Positions 37,642 to 46,151 of a stretch of 64,000 bases of DNA are shown here, piece by piece. Source of the DNA: Lewinellaceae bacterium (GTDB lineage Bacteria; Bacteroidota; Bacteroidia; Chitinophagales; Saprospiraceae). The number at the start of each line of letters is the position of its first letter. Positions within the stretch are counted from its first letter, which is position 1. The translations under genes and the position numbers were made by a program. The stretch is from positions 434,001-498,000 of the forward strand of contig JACJYQ010000006.1 in NCBI GenBank assembly GCA_020636025.1, written 5' to 3'. Under the pieces are notes generated by a model, which worked only from the letters and a program-made list of their open reading frames with translations, searched no databases and was not told the origin of the DNA.

Positions 37642-37950
37642 ATGGTGGTCTTTGTAGCCTATCTTGCTAAGTTCTTGCTAGATTTCCCAGCAGAAACGGA
37701 TAGCTGTATAACTTTATTCGCCCCATTTCAGGCATTCCACTATATTTTCTTTGAACTCAATTATGTACAAGACATTGTTATTTCTCAAAAACTTAACAGT
37801 GTAACTCCCAAATTTGCCTTTTACAAATCTAGAACCGTTCCATACCGTTTGGTGTTTTTTAAGCGTCACAATCTCCAGAGGATTGAGTTGTTAGTCCAAC
37901 AATTCCGAGTAAGTACAGAGATTTATAACTTAAAAGAATATGACAGTTAA
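37642..37950 (+). CDS. Unrecognised 102-residue open frame, doubtful
   Basis: The frame starts MVVFVAYLAKFLLDFPAETD and has no motif, signal peptide or repeat that I recognise. It lies in a 1-kb relic zone between the small HTH gene and a small conserved-looking gene. The aromatic-rich composition could be an artefact of AT-rich non-coding DNA. It may be a gene fragment, or not a gene at all. Confidence 0.25.
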   Translation: MVVFVAYLAKFLLDFPAETDSCITLFAPFQAFHYIFFELNYVQDIVISQKLNSVTPKFAFYKSRTVPYRLVFFKRHNLQRIELLVQQFRVSTEIYNLKEYDS

Positions 37951-38091
37951 AATTTTTCAGGGGAATGCTACTAATTTCAAAAGGTTGATTATACATTCGA
38001 GAATATCATAAATCTCTTTGGGAATTTTGCAAAGCTGGGAGTGTACAATACATTTATTAACCATTTTATAATAACAGAAATCGATCAGGAT

Positions 38092-38277
38092 ATGGAACCT
38101 AAAATATCAAAAGCACAGCTCTCTGTTTGGGAATGGAAAGAAAAAGCGTACGAAGACCTCAAACATTTGCCCATTCTGGAGCAAATGCGCATAATTCATG
38201 AACAAACTCAAAAAACAATTCTTCAAATTAAAAAAAACAAGGCGAAGAAGTCTGTAAAACTACCAGAGGCTCGTTGA
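38092..38277 (+). CDS. Small charged protein of unknown function
   Basis: The 61-residue product (MEPKISKAQLSVWEWKEKAY to KKSVKLPEAR) is helical and highly charged, like the small antitoxin-type or regulatory proteins of Bacteroidota, but I cannot name a family. The frame is open upstream past a GTG at 38041. That extension also looks coding (ENIINLFGNFAKLGVYN), so the present gene may be the 3' remnant of a longer one. No toxin gene is evident beside it. Confidence 0.4.
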   Translation: MEPKISKAQLSVWEWKEKAYEDLKHLPILEQMRIIHEQTQKTILQIKKNKAKKSVKLPEAR

Positions 38278-38427
38278 ACACCGTGTTATGGAAGCCTTAC
38301 CACCTGCTAGCTATTTGTGATTCAAATAACTCATGTTTCTCGCAACATTGTAGACTTTTTTACACTAGTCAATACAGCGAAGTGAGTACCATTCCAAGGC
38401 CATCATTTTTACCTTATTCTGCCTCGC

Positions 38428-38994
38428 CTACACCTCCACTCCCTTCTTCACCGAAACCGCCTCTGCCAACCACAAAAAGTTCTGCAAAAACAAACTGGCT
38501 CTGCTCTCGAAAGCAGCATCCTGTAAGTTTCCTTGTTCATCAAATTTTTGGGCTACCTGGGGAACTGTAAACATCTGTGGTAACGGGAACCCGGCAACGC
38601 CCAACACCAGTTGTTGCATAGACAGGGCAGCGCGGATGCCTCCTAACATTCCCGTAGAAACAGCCGCAACACCAATGACTTTCTTGCTGAATTCTCTTTC
38701 TTTCAGATAATCAACCGCGTTTTTCAAGGCTGAGGTATAAGTACCGTTGTACTCCGGAGAAACAAAAATATGCGCATCGGAGCGGCGAATTTCGGCGGCG
38801 AATTCAGGCAAGCCTTCCGGCGGGTTCGGGTGCTTGTGCAACACCTCCTCCATAATGGGGAAATTGAATTCTGCCAGGTCCAAAACCGAGGCGGTGTGTT
38901 CTCCTGTGGCGTTTATGGCTTTTTCGAGGAAAAGTGCCACACGGTGAGATAATCGATCAATTCTGGTGCTGGAAGATAAAATGGTTATGTGCAT
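38428..38994 (-). CDS. NADPH-dependent FMN reductase (flavodoxin-like fold)
   Basis: The 188-residue protein has the flavodoxin-like FMN reductase pattern: HITILSSSTRIDRLSHRVA for FMN phosphate binding and VSPEYNGTYTSALKNAVDYL, the hallmark SPEYNGS-type motif. Relatives reduce FMN, quinones, azo dyes or chromate using NAD(P)H. The substrate cannot be set from sequence. The gene stands alone and faces the relic zone. Confidence 0.88.
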   Translation of the reverse strand: MHITILSSSTRIDRLSHRVALFLEKAINATGEHTASVLDLAEFNFPIMEEVLHKHPNPPEGLPEFAAEIRRSDAHIFVSPEYNGTYTSALKNAVDYLKEREFSKKVIGVAAVSTGMLGGIRAALSMQQLVLGVAGFPLPQMFTVPQVAQKFDEQGNLQDAAFESRASLFLQNFLWLAEAVSVKKGVEV

Positions 38995-39140
38995 GTACAG
39001 AGGAATCTAATCAGCGGCATTATTGCCGAAATATTGCCTACTAAACCGCGTACATGCACAATTGTTTAATCACCAGTTCAGGCTCAACATGGTAGTGAAA
39101 ACGCGTTAAATGCTATCACATAAATCTCACCATACTTTCA

Positions 39141-41228
39141 CTATTGCTTTACAAGCTTTTTGATAAACTTGCCCGACTCCATATCTACCTTCAAGAAATA
39201 GGTTCCAGCGGGTAAAGCCTCCAACTGAATAGGCAAACTGATCTTGGACTGCTGATGCGTTTGCATAAATAACTGTCTTTGGTTTCCATCCACAAGGGAT
39301 AAGGTGAAACGCTCTTTTTTAGCCAATTCCATGTTTAGCAACATGGTATCAAAGGTTGGATTGGGCGACAGCGAGAATTTGAGGACTGATGTGGGCAGTA
39401 TCGCTTCGCTAATGACAAGCTGGATCTCCGGCGAAAGATAGGTGCAACCGTTAGGCGAAGTGACTTCCAGACTGTATGTGCCCGAAACCAGGGCTATGTA
39501 CAGTGAATCGGTGGCACCCGGTATTGGCTGGCCATTCATGAGCCACTGACAATTGGTACAACTCATATCCGAATACAAAGTATCGCCTGATTGACTGATT
39601 TGCGGTGTCAGAAGCGAGTCGTTGGTTAAGACAATCGGGTTTGAGGTAAAAGCACACAATGAATCTGCCGCCAATACATAATAGCTTCCCGGTTCGGTTA
39701 CTTCAATGGAATAATTGGGTTCATTGGAAAACGTTGAGTCTATCAACACCGCATTGTGGTACCAGTTCAACTGATTGGGTATCGACAAGCCCGATGCTGT
39801 AAGTACGATGCTTTCATCAATACAAAAAACACTATCGCTTGCCATCAGATCCGGCGGGTTTGGTCCACCTTGTTCAATTTCATACGTCTGAACACGTGAA
39901 CAGCCATCGGCATTGGTTACGGTTGCTGTGTAGGTACCAGGGTTCAAATTGCGGCATTTGCTGTTTGTCTGGCCATTCGACCACATAAAACTCACGTTTG
40001 TTCCATTCTCAACTTCCAGCTGTATAGAACCGGCATTAGTGCCCTCGCAAACAGGTGAAATGATCTCGGAAGCTGTCACTTGAAAAGGAGAACAGAGTTC
40101 TGTAATTCGCTGAACCTTTCCTGAAAAATGCAAGGCAATATACAATTCGCCATCTGCGCCTTCTCCGAAAGAACTGAACTCGTTGTTGCCCAAATTGGCC
40201 AGTTCTTCTGTGCTGAAACTGTCATCGTCATGGTGTTTGGTGGCCCATATCCTGCCGCTGCAGTAATCAGCGTTCAGATACAATCCGTACAGATCCGTGT
40301 ACTTGCTGCCGCGATACACAAAACCGCCGGTCATGGAACAGCCCACCGAGTTGTTGTCATAATCGAAAACGGGTCCGACATAAGAGTTTTGAGGCTGACA
40401 GTTAGCGGTATTGTATGGCAGGGTGCCTTCGTAACAACGCCATCCGTAATTGCGGCCGCCCATACCGGCTGGCTCAAAATCTACTTCTTCGCGCGTAACC
40501 TGGCCCACATCGCCGACCCACATGTCGCCTGTTAATCTGTCAAAAGAAAAACGCCATGGATTGCGCCATCCCAGCGACCAGATTTCAGGGAGATATTCAG
40601 ACTGTCCCACAAATGGATTATCGGCCGGCACCACATAGGGATTCATAGAGTCGCTGTTGTTTACATCAATCCGCAAAATTTTTCCCAAAAATGTGCTCTT
40701 TTTTTGTCCGTTATCCTGTGGATCACCCCCTGATCCTCCATCTCCCAGTCCGATGTACAGATATCCGTCCGGGCCGAATTTTATACACCCGCCGTTGTGG
40801 TTGTTAAAAGGCTGTGAGGCCGTAAGTATGGAAAGCTCGCTATCCGGATCTGCCTGGTTGGGATTGTCTGCTTTCACCGAAAACCTGGATACCTGAGTAG
40901 AGCCATTGCTGCTTGAGTAGTGGACAAAGAAATAGCCGTTATTAAGATAATCAGGATGGAAAGCCAAACCAAGCAAACCTCGCTCGTTGGCCACCGAATT
41001 CACCCTTGGATCGATGTTGAGAAAGGTATCGAGGTGATTACCCAGGCTATCCAGCACTCTGATCACGCCAACTTGCTGAACAACAAAAATCCGGCTATCG
41101 CCGCAGTGTGTTATGTCCAACGGTTTTGAAAATCCCGAAGCCCAGTCTTGCAACTGAATTTTTGGTTGTGCCAGTAGCAGAATTGGGGAAATAATCAGAA
41201 CAGAGAAAAGAAAAGTGATCTTGCGCAT
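39141..41228 (-). CDS. Secreted PQQ-type sugar (glucose/sorbosone) dehydrogenase-like protein with T9SS sorting domain
   Basis: A signal peptide (MRKITFLFSVLIISPILLLA) leads a six-bladed quinoprotein propeller (about residues 25-380). Typical motifs are ERGLLGLAFHPDY, FNNHNGGCIKFGPDGYLYIG, LGDGGSGGDPQDNGQ, LGWRNPWRFSFD and GDVGQVTREEVD. Ig-like repeats follow (about 390-630), then a T9SS domain (LSPNPTFDTMLLN to KLVKQ). It would oxidise a sugar or aldose outside the cell with PQQ. I chose ATG 41228, which starts the signal peptide, over one 19 codons earlier. A TACCTTTG promoter element lies 35 bp upstream. Confidence 0.85.
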   Translation of the reverse strand: MRKITFLFSVLIISPILLLAQPKIQLQDWASGFSKPLDITHCGDSRIFVVQQVGVIRVLDSLGNHLDTFLNIDPRVNSVANERGLLGLAFHPDYLNNGYFFVHYSSSNGSTQVSRFSVKADNPNQADPDSELSILTASQPFNNHNGGCIKFGPDGYLYIGLGDGGSGGDPQDNGQKKSTFLGKILRIDVNNSDSMNPYVVPADNPFVGQSEYLPEIWSLGWRNPWRFSFDRLTGDMWVGDVGQVTREEVDFEPAGMGGRNYGWRCYEGTLPYNTANCQPQNSYVGPVFDYDNNSVGCSMTGGFVYRGSKYTDLYGLYLNADYCSGRIWATKHHDDDSFSTEELANLGNNEFSSFGEGADGELYIALHFSGKVQRITELCSPFQVTASEIISPVCEGTNAGSIQLEVENGTNVSFMWSNGQTNSKCRNLNPGTYTATVTNADGCSRVQTYEIEQGGPNPPDLMASDSVFCIDESIVLTASGLSIPNQLNWYHNAVLIDSTFSNEPNYSIEVTEPGSYYVLAADSLCAFTSNPIVLTNDSLLTPQISQSGDTLYSDMSCTNCQWLMNGQPIPGATDSLYIALVSGTYSLEVTSPNGCTYLSPEIQLVISEAILPTSVLKFSLSPNPTFDTMLLNMELAKKERFTLSLVDGNQRQLFMQTHQQSKISLPIQLEALPAGTYFLKVDMESGKFIKKLVKQ

Positions 41229-41262
41229 GGTAAGCGTTTGTGGTTGCGAATATGTAGATGTC

Positions 41263-41270
41263 CAAAGGTA
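41263..41270 (-). promoter_or_regulatory. Candidate promoter of the sugar dehydrogenase gene
   Basis: The reverse strand reads TACCTTTG, an exact TAnnTTTG match, giving a leader of about 30 nt before the ATG at 41228. This distance supports that start. Confidence 0.5.
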
Positions 41271-41392
41271 TTTCCGGAGAGGCAAAAATCGGAAAAATGG
41301 CTAACCCGTGTCTGGTATTGGCGAAGAAATAATACCTGACTCACCTGAATTTTATCATCATTACCATGTTCATTATTCTGAAAAAGCCTGTG

Positions 41393-41400
41393 TAACTTTG
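41393..41400 (+). promoter_or_regulatory. Candidate promoter of pheS
   Basis: TAACTTTG matches TAnnTTTG exactly and lies 47 bp before the ATG at 41448. The -33 part is weak. I see no tRNA-Phe-like T-box or Phe-rich leader peptide in the short leader. Confidence 0.5.
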
Positions 41401-41447
41401 CCCGGATACCGGTAAAATCCGCAGATAACACAGGAACTGACAAGATT

Positions 41448-42479
41448 ATGCAAGATATTTTCGATAAAGCCAAAGAGGTACAAACGGCCATTGATGCTGA
41501 ATCTCCCGCCAATTCGGAGGCGCTGGAAGCATTCCGCATTCAATATTTGGGAGCAAAAGGTTTGCTGAAAAGCCTGATGGCTGAAATGGGGAAAGTTCCC
41601 AATGAGCGGAAGCGCGACTATGGCCAGCTGATGAACAGTCTGAAACAAGCGGCAGAAGCAAAATACCAAAGCCTGAAAGAAGCTTTTGAAGAAAAAGAAC
41701 AGAGCGCCGGAGCGTTGGCAATCGACCTGAGTGCTCCGGGAGAGCCGGTCCCGCTGGGCGCCCGGCATCCGGTGGCTGTTACCATGAACCGCATCATCGA
41801 CATTTTTGCGCGCATGGGCTTCAGCGTAGCCGACGGACCCGAGATAGAGGACGACTGGCATAATTTCACCGCTATGAATACGCCGGAAGATCACCCGGCG
41901 CGCGATATGCAGGACACTTTCTACCTCGTGGATGCTCCGGGCATGCTGCTGCGCACGCATACTTCTCCGGTACAAGCCAGGGTGATGAAATCGCGCAAAC
42001 CACCCATTCGCATCATCGCGCCAGGGCGTGTTTACCGGAATGAAACGATCTCTACCCGCTCGCATTGTCAGTTCCATCAGGTGGAAGGACTTTACGTGGA
42101 TGAGGGTGTGTCATTCGCCGACCTGAAACAAACGCTGTATTACTTCGCTCAGGAGATGTTTGGCGCCACCAAGATCCGCCTGCGCCCTTCGTTTTTCCCA
42201 TTTACGGAGCCTTCGGCGGAAATGGATATCTGGCTTGGAACAGACACCGAAAAAGATTACCGTCTGACCAAAGGCACCGGTTGGCTCGAAATACTGGGCT
42301 GCGGCATGGTAGACCCCGATGTGCTCGAAATGTGTGGCATCGATTCAAAGAAGTACAGTGGATTTGCTTTTGGTATGGGTATTGAGCGACAAGCGCTTCG
42401 CTTGTATGAGATTGGCGATATCCGTCTGTTGTTTGAGAATGATGTGCGGTTTTTGAAGCAGTTTAGGTCGGCTATGTAG
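41448..42479 (+). CDS. pheS: Phenylalanine-tRNA ligase alpha subunit
   Basis: This is the catalytic subunit of the class II alpha2beta2 enzyme that charges tRNA-Phe. The N-terminal coiled coil (about 1-85) is followed by class II motifs: HPVAVTMNRIIDIFARMGF, LRTHTSPVQARVM, FHQVEGLYVDEGVSFADLKQ with motif 2, FPFTEPSAEMDIW, and motif 3 SGFAFGMGIERQALRLYEIG. The 343-residue length is standard. pheT is not adjacent, as in many Bacteroidota. Its 3' end overlaps the convergent LtrA-family gene by eight bases. Confidence 0.96.
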   Translation: MQDIFDKAKEVQTAIDAESPANSEALEAFRIQYLGAKGLLKSLMAEMGKVPNERKRDYGQLMNSLKQAAEAKYQSLKEAFEEKEQSAGALAIDLSAPGEPVPLGARHPVAVTMNRIIDIFARMGFSVADGPEIEDDWHNFTAMNTPEDHPARDMQDTFYLVDAPGMLLRTHTSPVQARVMKSRKPPIRIIAPGRVYRNETISTRSHCQFHQVEGLYVDEGVSFADLKQTLYYFAQEMFGATKIRLRPSFFPFTEPSAEMDIWLGTDTEKDYRLTKGTGWLEILGCGMVDPDVLEMCGIDSKKYSGFAFGMGIERQALRLYEIGDIRLLFENDVRFLKQFRSAM

Positions 42480-43695
42480 GACTATGTTGCTCATTTGTAT
42501 TGGCAATAATTCCCGCCTCAATTTTCAACCAACTTGCCTGAACCGTTAAAATAAAAATAACCAGTACCCCCAGTACGATCATCAGGTAAATACCAAGATC
42601 CAATACGATATTCAGACAGGTTGCCAAAAGCAGAACGGCAATGGTAATGGCCAACCTTTTCTGAATACTTCTTTTGCTGTTTTGATACCCATCTGGGTAT
42701 TCCAGAAACGTTAGCATTAAGGTAATGCCTGTGAGAAACAAACACATGGCAACGCCAAAACCTACTTTGAGCAAATAGGCATTCTCCGTTTCAGGGTGTG
42801 TATGGCCTTGAAACAGACTGCTAAAAGCCACTCCTGTAACGCCAAGTCCCATAAGCGTAGGAATGTATAAAAGCTCCATTTTGTGGCTGTTGACGTATCC
42901 AGGCCTGCATGGTCGATCCGAAACCAGCGAAAAAAAGATCCACCAAAGGGCAAAGACGATCATAATGGAGAGCCCGAAATTGATCCAAACCTCCCAGTTC
43001 AGCTTGCCCAGTTCACTTGTTCCAGTCACGACGCCAAGGATGGTTTCTCCAAAAATAATGATGGTAAACAGGCCCATTCGCTCCGCCATACTCGAAGAAA
43101 GATTGAAATCCGAGGACTCTCTTCTGAGCAGATTCTGCACCACAAACGGTGGCAAATAATTCAACACAAGGGTGAGGTAAAAAACGATGCGTATGTAAGG
43201 TTGCTCCAAAAACAGGGTGAGTACCATTAGGGCAAATGAGCTAAGGTAAATGACCGTCCAGGGCCTGTTCAATCTTCGGTGTACCTTATCATAAATGCCC
43301 ACGCTCCACCAGAGATAGGTAATGTACAATTGCATGATCATCACGCAAATGGTGATGTTGAACAACATGTTCTCACCGGAGTTGTTGACGGTGACCACCA
43401 ATCCTGCGACGATCATCATTTGCCAAAGCGTCATCAGGCTGGTTCTTACGCCGGAAGTACCGTGCAGATCGTGGTACAAACTACCGTTCAGCCAGCCCCA
43501 GAAGATCATCACAAAGAAATACGTGTAATCCAGTAAACCTGTTACGTCCGGATGCTCGGCCAAATGGTGAGTGATCCGTGAAATCGCGATGACATACACG
43601 AGATCGTAAAACAGTTCCAGACAACTGACCTTTCTATCTTCAAATTCAGTGGAAAATTTTTTTGGAGGTCCCCACCAGGCGTTTCTCAATTTCAT
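42472..43695 (-). CDS. Low-temperature-requirement A (LtrA) family membrane protein
   Basis: The signature RKVSCLELFYDLVYVIAISR at the N-terminus, GLFTIIIFGETILGVVTGTS in the middle and about ten membrane helices identify the LtrA family. LtrA was named from a Listeria cold-sensitive mutant, and the biochemical role is unknown. The 407-residue length is normal. It is probably transcribed alone and converges with pheS. Confidence 0.88.
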   Translation of the reverse strand: MKLRNAWWGPPKKFSTEFEDRKVSCLELFYDLVYVIAISRITHHLAEHPDVTGLLDYTYFFVMIFWGWLNGSLYHDLHGTSGVRTSLMTLWQMMIVAGLVVTVNNSGENMLFNITICVMIMQLYITYLWWSVGIYDKVHRRLNRPWTVIYLSSFALMVLTLFLEQPYIRIVFYLTLVLNYLPPFVVQNLLRRESSDFNLSSSMAERMGLFTIIIFGETILGVVTGTSELGKLNWEVWINFGLSIMIVFALWWIFFSLVSDRPCRPGYVNSHKMELLYIPTLMGLGVTGVAFSSLFQGHTHPETENAYLLKVGFGVAMCLFLTGITLMLTFLEYPDGYQNSKRSIQKRLAITIAVLLLATCLNIVLDLGIYLMIVLGVLVIFILTVQASWLKIEAGIIANTNEQHSPT

Positions 43696-43751
43696 GTGTT
43701 GCGAGGGTTGATCACAGATTTAAAATGATTATTGGATGTCACAGATTAGGG

Positions 43752-43961
43752 TTATCCGTTCTTTGCTTTTAGGTACAGGGTTGTGAGTGTTCTTGCCCAG
43801 TAACGGGGAACATTATGCTTGTTCTGAAGGTAGACTACCACGTCGTTGGATTTTTTGTTGGCGGCATCAAAAGCGTCCAGGGTCTCAATCCAGAAGGCAA
43901 TTTTATTTCCTGTTTTTTCGATGACTTGTTCATCGGATACATTCCAGTAATCTTGTTTCAT
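43752..43961 (-). CDS. DUF4287-like small protein
   Basis: The 69-residue sequence (MKQDYWNVSDEQVIEKTGNK, HNVPRYWARTLTTLYLKA) fits the short DUF4287 type, a helical domain found alone or with DUF5655. Function is unknown. It is the last gene of a minus-strand cluster with the channel-like and DUF1003 genes, 20 bp after the former. Confidence 0.65.
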   Translation of the reverse strand: MKQDYWNVSDEQVIEKTGNKIAFWIETLDAFDAANKKSNDVVVYLQNKHNVPRYWARTLTTLYLKAKNG

Positions 43962-43981
43962 GTTTATAGTCTGTGTTTAGT

Positions 43982-44335
43982 TTACTCTTCATCGTCTATT
44001 TCCTCTATGTGCAATAAATGCATTATTCTATGCGCAAATGGAGAAAAGAAGATGGCTACGGTACTTAAAAATATCACTCCGCTGAATATGGCATATAAAG
44101 AAGCAAAGAGCTTTGCCGAATCTTTTTCCATGGCATTTACGGGCCCCATTCCAGTGAGTATCATGGAGGCATTGTAAAAGCTGTCAATCCAATTTAATTC
44201 CCCTATAAAATGATAGCCCGTTATGCCTATTCCAATAGAAACAACCAGTAGGCTAATAGAGAAAACGGAATACTTTAGTACCCGTTTTGCAAACTCCTTT
44301 GGTGGCAGAATATTTTTATTTCTTCGCCTTCTCAT
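43982..44335 (-). CDS. Two-helix channel-like membrane protein with degenerate pore
   Basis: Two hydrophobic helices (about residues 23-45 and 78-105) flank a segment where a pore loop would sit: SFYNASMILTGMGPVNAMEK. The arrangement resembles 2TM potassium channels (Ion_trans_2), but the selectivity filter TVGYG is replaced by TGMGP. It may not conduct potassium. A short acidic tail (IEEIDDEE) ends the 117-residue protein. Its first 20 bases overlap the 3' end of the DUF1003 gene, so translation is likely coupled. Confidence 0.6.
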   Translation of the reverse strand: MRRRRNKNILPPKEFAKRVLKYSVFSISLLVVSIGIGITGYHFIGELNWIDSFYNASMILTGMGPVNAMEKDSAKLFASLYAIFSGVIFLSTVAIFFSPFAHRIMHLLHIEEIDDEE

Positions 44336-45020
44336 TCAACTTTGTTATTTCTTCCAGATAATCCAGTTGCAACTCCTGGATTTCCAGTAACCTTTTGTTC
44401 TGGTGAATAAGCATGTGATCAAGTTTCTCATGCAACAATTGGATTTCCAATTCTGCCTTTAAATTTACCTTATAGTCATTCTCGCTTCGCGCCCGGTCTT
44501 TTTGTTCCTGCCGATTCTGACTCATCATGATGATCGGCGCCTGGATGGCAGCCAGGCAGGACAAAATCAGGTTAAGTAAAATAAATGGGTAGGGGTCGAA
44601 AGGCTTGCTGGCAAGGAACAGGACATTGATAAGCATCCAGACGACCAGGAAGGAAAAGAAAGTGATAATGAAGGTCCAGCTGCCGCCAAAAGTGGCTATT
44701 TTATCTGCCATTTTTTGTCCGAAACTCAGGTCGGAAGCAATTTCCTCTTCAATGTTTGCCGATAAGAGGTTGTTACCCTGAATGGCTTTGATTACTTCTT
44801 TTTCCAACTCATTCAACTCAATGTTCTCCGCCACTAAAATCGATTCCAGATACTTTTTTCTGTATTGGTTTACAATTTCTATTGAAATAAATTTATCAGC
44901 AGAAAAGTCGGGATGGTCTTTTTGAATCAGGGAAAGTATCTGTGGTTTCAGGGAAGAACCTGTTGCCAGTTCACCCATTGAGTGTTGTTGTTTGGTAATA
45001 AAACAGGTTTCTTTTTTCAT
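44316..45020 (-). CDS. DUF1003 membrane protein
   Basis: The DUF1003 core has two helices with the conserved DKIATFGGSWTFIITFFSFL, NVLFLASKPFDPYPFILLNL and SCLAAIQAPIIMMSQNRQ, followed by a charged coiled coil to the C-terminus (HEKLDHMLIHQNKRLLEIQE). The first 110 residues are a cytoplasmic region with a Cys-containing start (MKKETCFITKQ). Function of DUF1003 is not established. The context (channel-like neighbour, DUF4287) suggests a membrane complex; this is inference. Confidence 0.85.
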   Translation of the reverse strand: MKKETCFITKQQHSMGELATGSSLKPQILSLIQKDHPDFSADKFISIEIVNQYRKKYLESILVAENIELNELEKEVIKAIQGNNLLSANIEEEIASDLSFGQKMADKIATFGGSWTFIITFFSFLVVWMLINVLFLASKPFDPYPFILLNLILSCLAAIQAPIIMMSQNRQEQKDRARSENDYKVNLKAELEIQLLHEKLDHMLIHQNKRLLEIQELQLDYLEEITKLNEKAKK

Positions 45021-45050
45021 AGTATTACAAGGTGCTTTAAAGGCTGCAAT

Positions 45051-45791
45051 TTAAGTAACTGATTCGGTAAAAATAATAACTATGCCTCCTGCTAAATGTA
45101 CTTCCAGTGATCCATCTCCATTTTCAAAATACAGGAATGTCAAAATTTTACCACAGCCTTTGTCTTGCATCTCTTTCAGCATGACTTGACCATTGATATT
45201 GCTGGCCTTCTTACTGTTTTTAATAAACATAATAACTTCTTCAAGTGATAAAGCAGGTAGTATAAATCTCTCAAATGACGATTTGGAGCACCAGTTATAA
45301 TAACTGCAACCATAACCAAAATACTGTTCACGCACACCTACCTCATCATTAAACTGGCTGGAGCTACCCAAGAGACCAAAAACCCTTTCCATAAAATCTT
45401 TTAGGCTCTCTCTTGAGCCACCTTCCTGCAATTCGGGAGCTGAAAAATGGGATAAATATGCGTCAAACACGTAGCCTGTCTTTCCATCGTAAATAACCTT
45501 CGCCCAGCGACCTTTAAGGTAATATTCTTTAAATTCAGATGTTGAATAAATGAACTTGACACTGTCTTTTTCATAAATTAATTGATTTGTATCCAACACT
45601 TTTAATGATTGCCCATAAGGTATTATAACAACCTTATTCCCTTTAATGGATGGAGCGTCTCTTAAGGTCAGTCCGCCCTCAGCCCATACAGTCAAAGTAT
45701 CACCTGCGAAATAAGAGTTGATACACTCCGCCTTGGTTGTTTGAATTAGTACCAGGCAGACCAATATGAGGTATGGCTTTATACTGAGCAT
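45051..45791 (-). CDS. Exported SH3b-domain protein
   Basis: A signal peptide (about residues 1-22, ending TTKAEC) precedes a bacterial SH3 domain at about 30-115 (LTVWAEGGLTLRDAPSIKG, YLKGRWAKVIYDGKTGYVFD). A C-terminal region of 130 residues has no known motif. Bacterial SH3 domains often bind peptidoglycan or peptides. A close paralogue at 46960-47644 was split by an IS1 element, and a stretch of about 60 bp around the signal-peptide junction is nearly identical in both. The gene ends 30 bp before the DUF1003 start and may be co-transcribed with it. Confidence 0.7.
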   Translation of the reverse strand: MLSIKPYLILVCLVLIQTTKAECINSYFAGDTLTVWAEGGLTLRDAPSIKGNKVVIIPYGQSLKVLDTNQLIYEKDSVKFIYSTSEFKEYYLKGRWAKVIYDGKTGYVFDAYLSHFSAPELQEGGSRESLKDFMERVFGLLGSSSQFNDEVGVREQYFGYGCSYYNWCSKSSFERFILPALSLEEVIMFIKNSKKASNINGQVMLKEMQDKGCGKILTFLYFENGDGSLEVHLAGGIVIIFTESVT

Positions 45792-45879
45792 GTCTCTAAA
45801 ACTTATATTTACTACCTGGTTATTGTACAGTAAGCCAATTCGCTACTACAATTAATGAAAAGCTTTGGTTTTAGCTTAA

Positions 45880-45950
45880 TCGTCGGACGGCTGAGAGCCG
45901 TCTGACGATGGGCGCTAGTGGTCAGACGGCTCCCAGCCGTCCGACCACTA
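45880..45950. repeat. Pair of palindromes (BIME-like)
   Basis: Two hairpins share the core GACGGCT/AGCCGTC: 45880-45908 (12-bp arms with one mismatch) and 45916-45950 (16-bp arms with one mismatch). They lie in the gap 45792-46066, which otherwise has no gene. They may stabilise mRNA or end transcription. Confidence 0.75.
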
Positions 45951-46066
45951 AGTAAATCGAATGCCTATACTGCATTCTGAAACAATACTGTACAATATGC
46001 GGGTAGTCAGTAAATTTATTTCTTAATAACATTCGTGACTTGCATTAAATCATTTTGTTTGGAAGC

Positions 46067-46151
46067 TCAGCAACTCGCTTCTGACTCTATAACAATCATA
46101 TCCCCTAATTCAAAGATCGTCAACTCCACGTTATATCCAAGATCTAATTTT
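46067..46151 (-). pseudogene. 3' remnant of the IS1-split SH3b paralogue
   Basis: After removal of the IS and one 8-bp target copy, the frame continues as TLKLDLGYNVELTIFELGDM to a TGA at 46067-46069. This matches the C-terminus of the intact paralogue in position and pattern (LEVHLAGGIVIIF). This piece cannot be expressed on its own. Confidence 0.8.

Noticed and set aside
38274..38570. 98-codon + strand frame after the small charged protein
   Set aside because: Most of it is antisense to the FMN reductase. Proline-rich composition and no motif.
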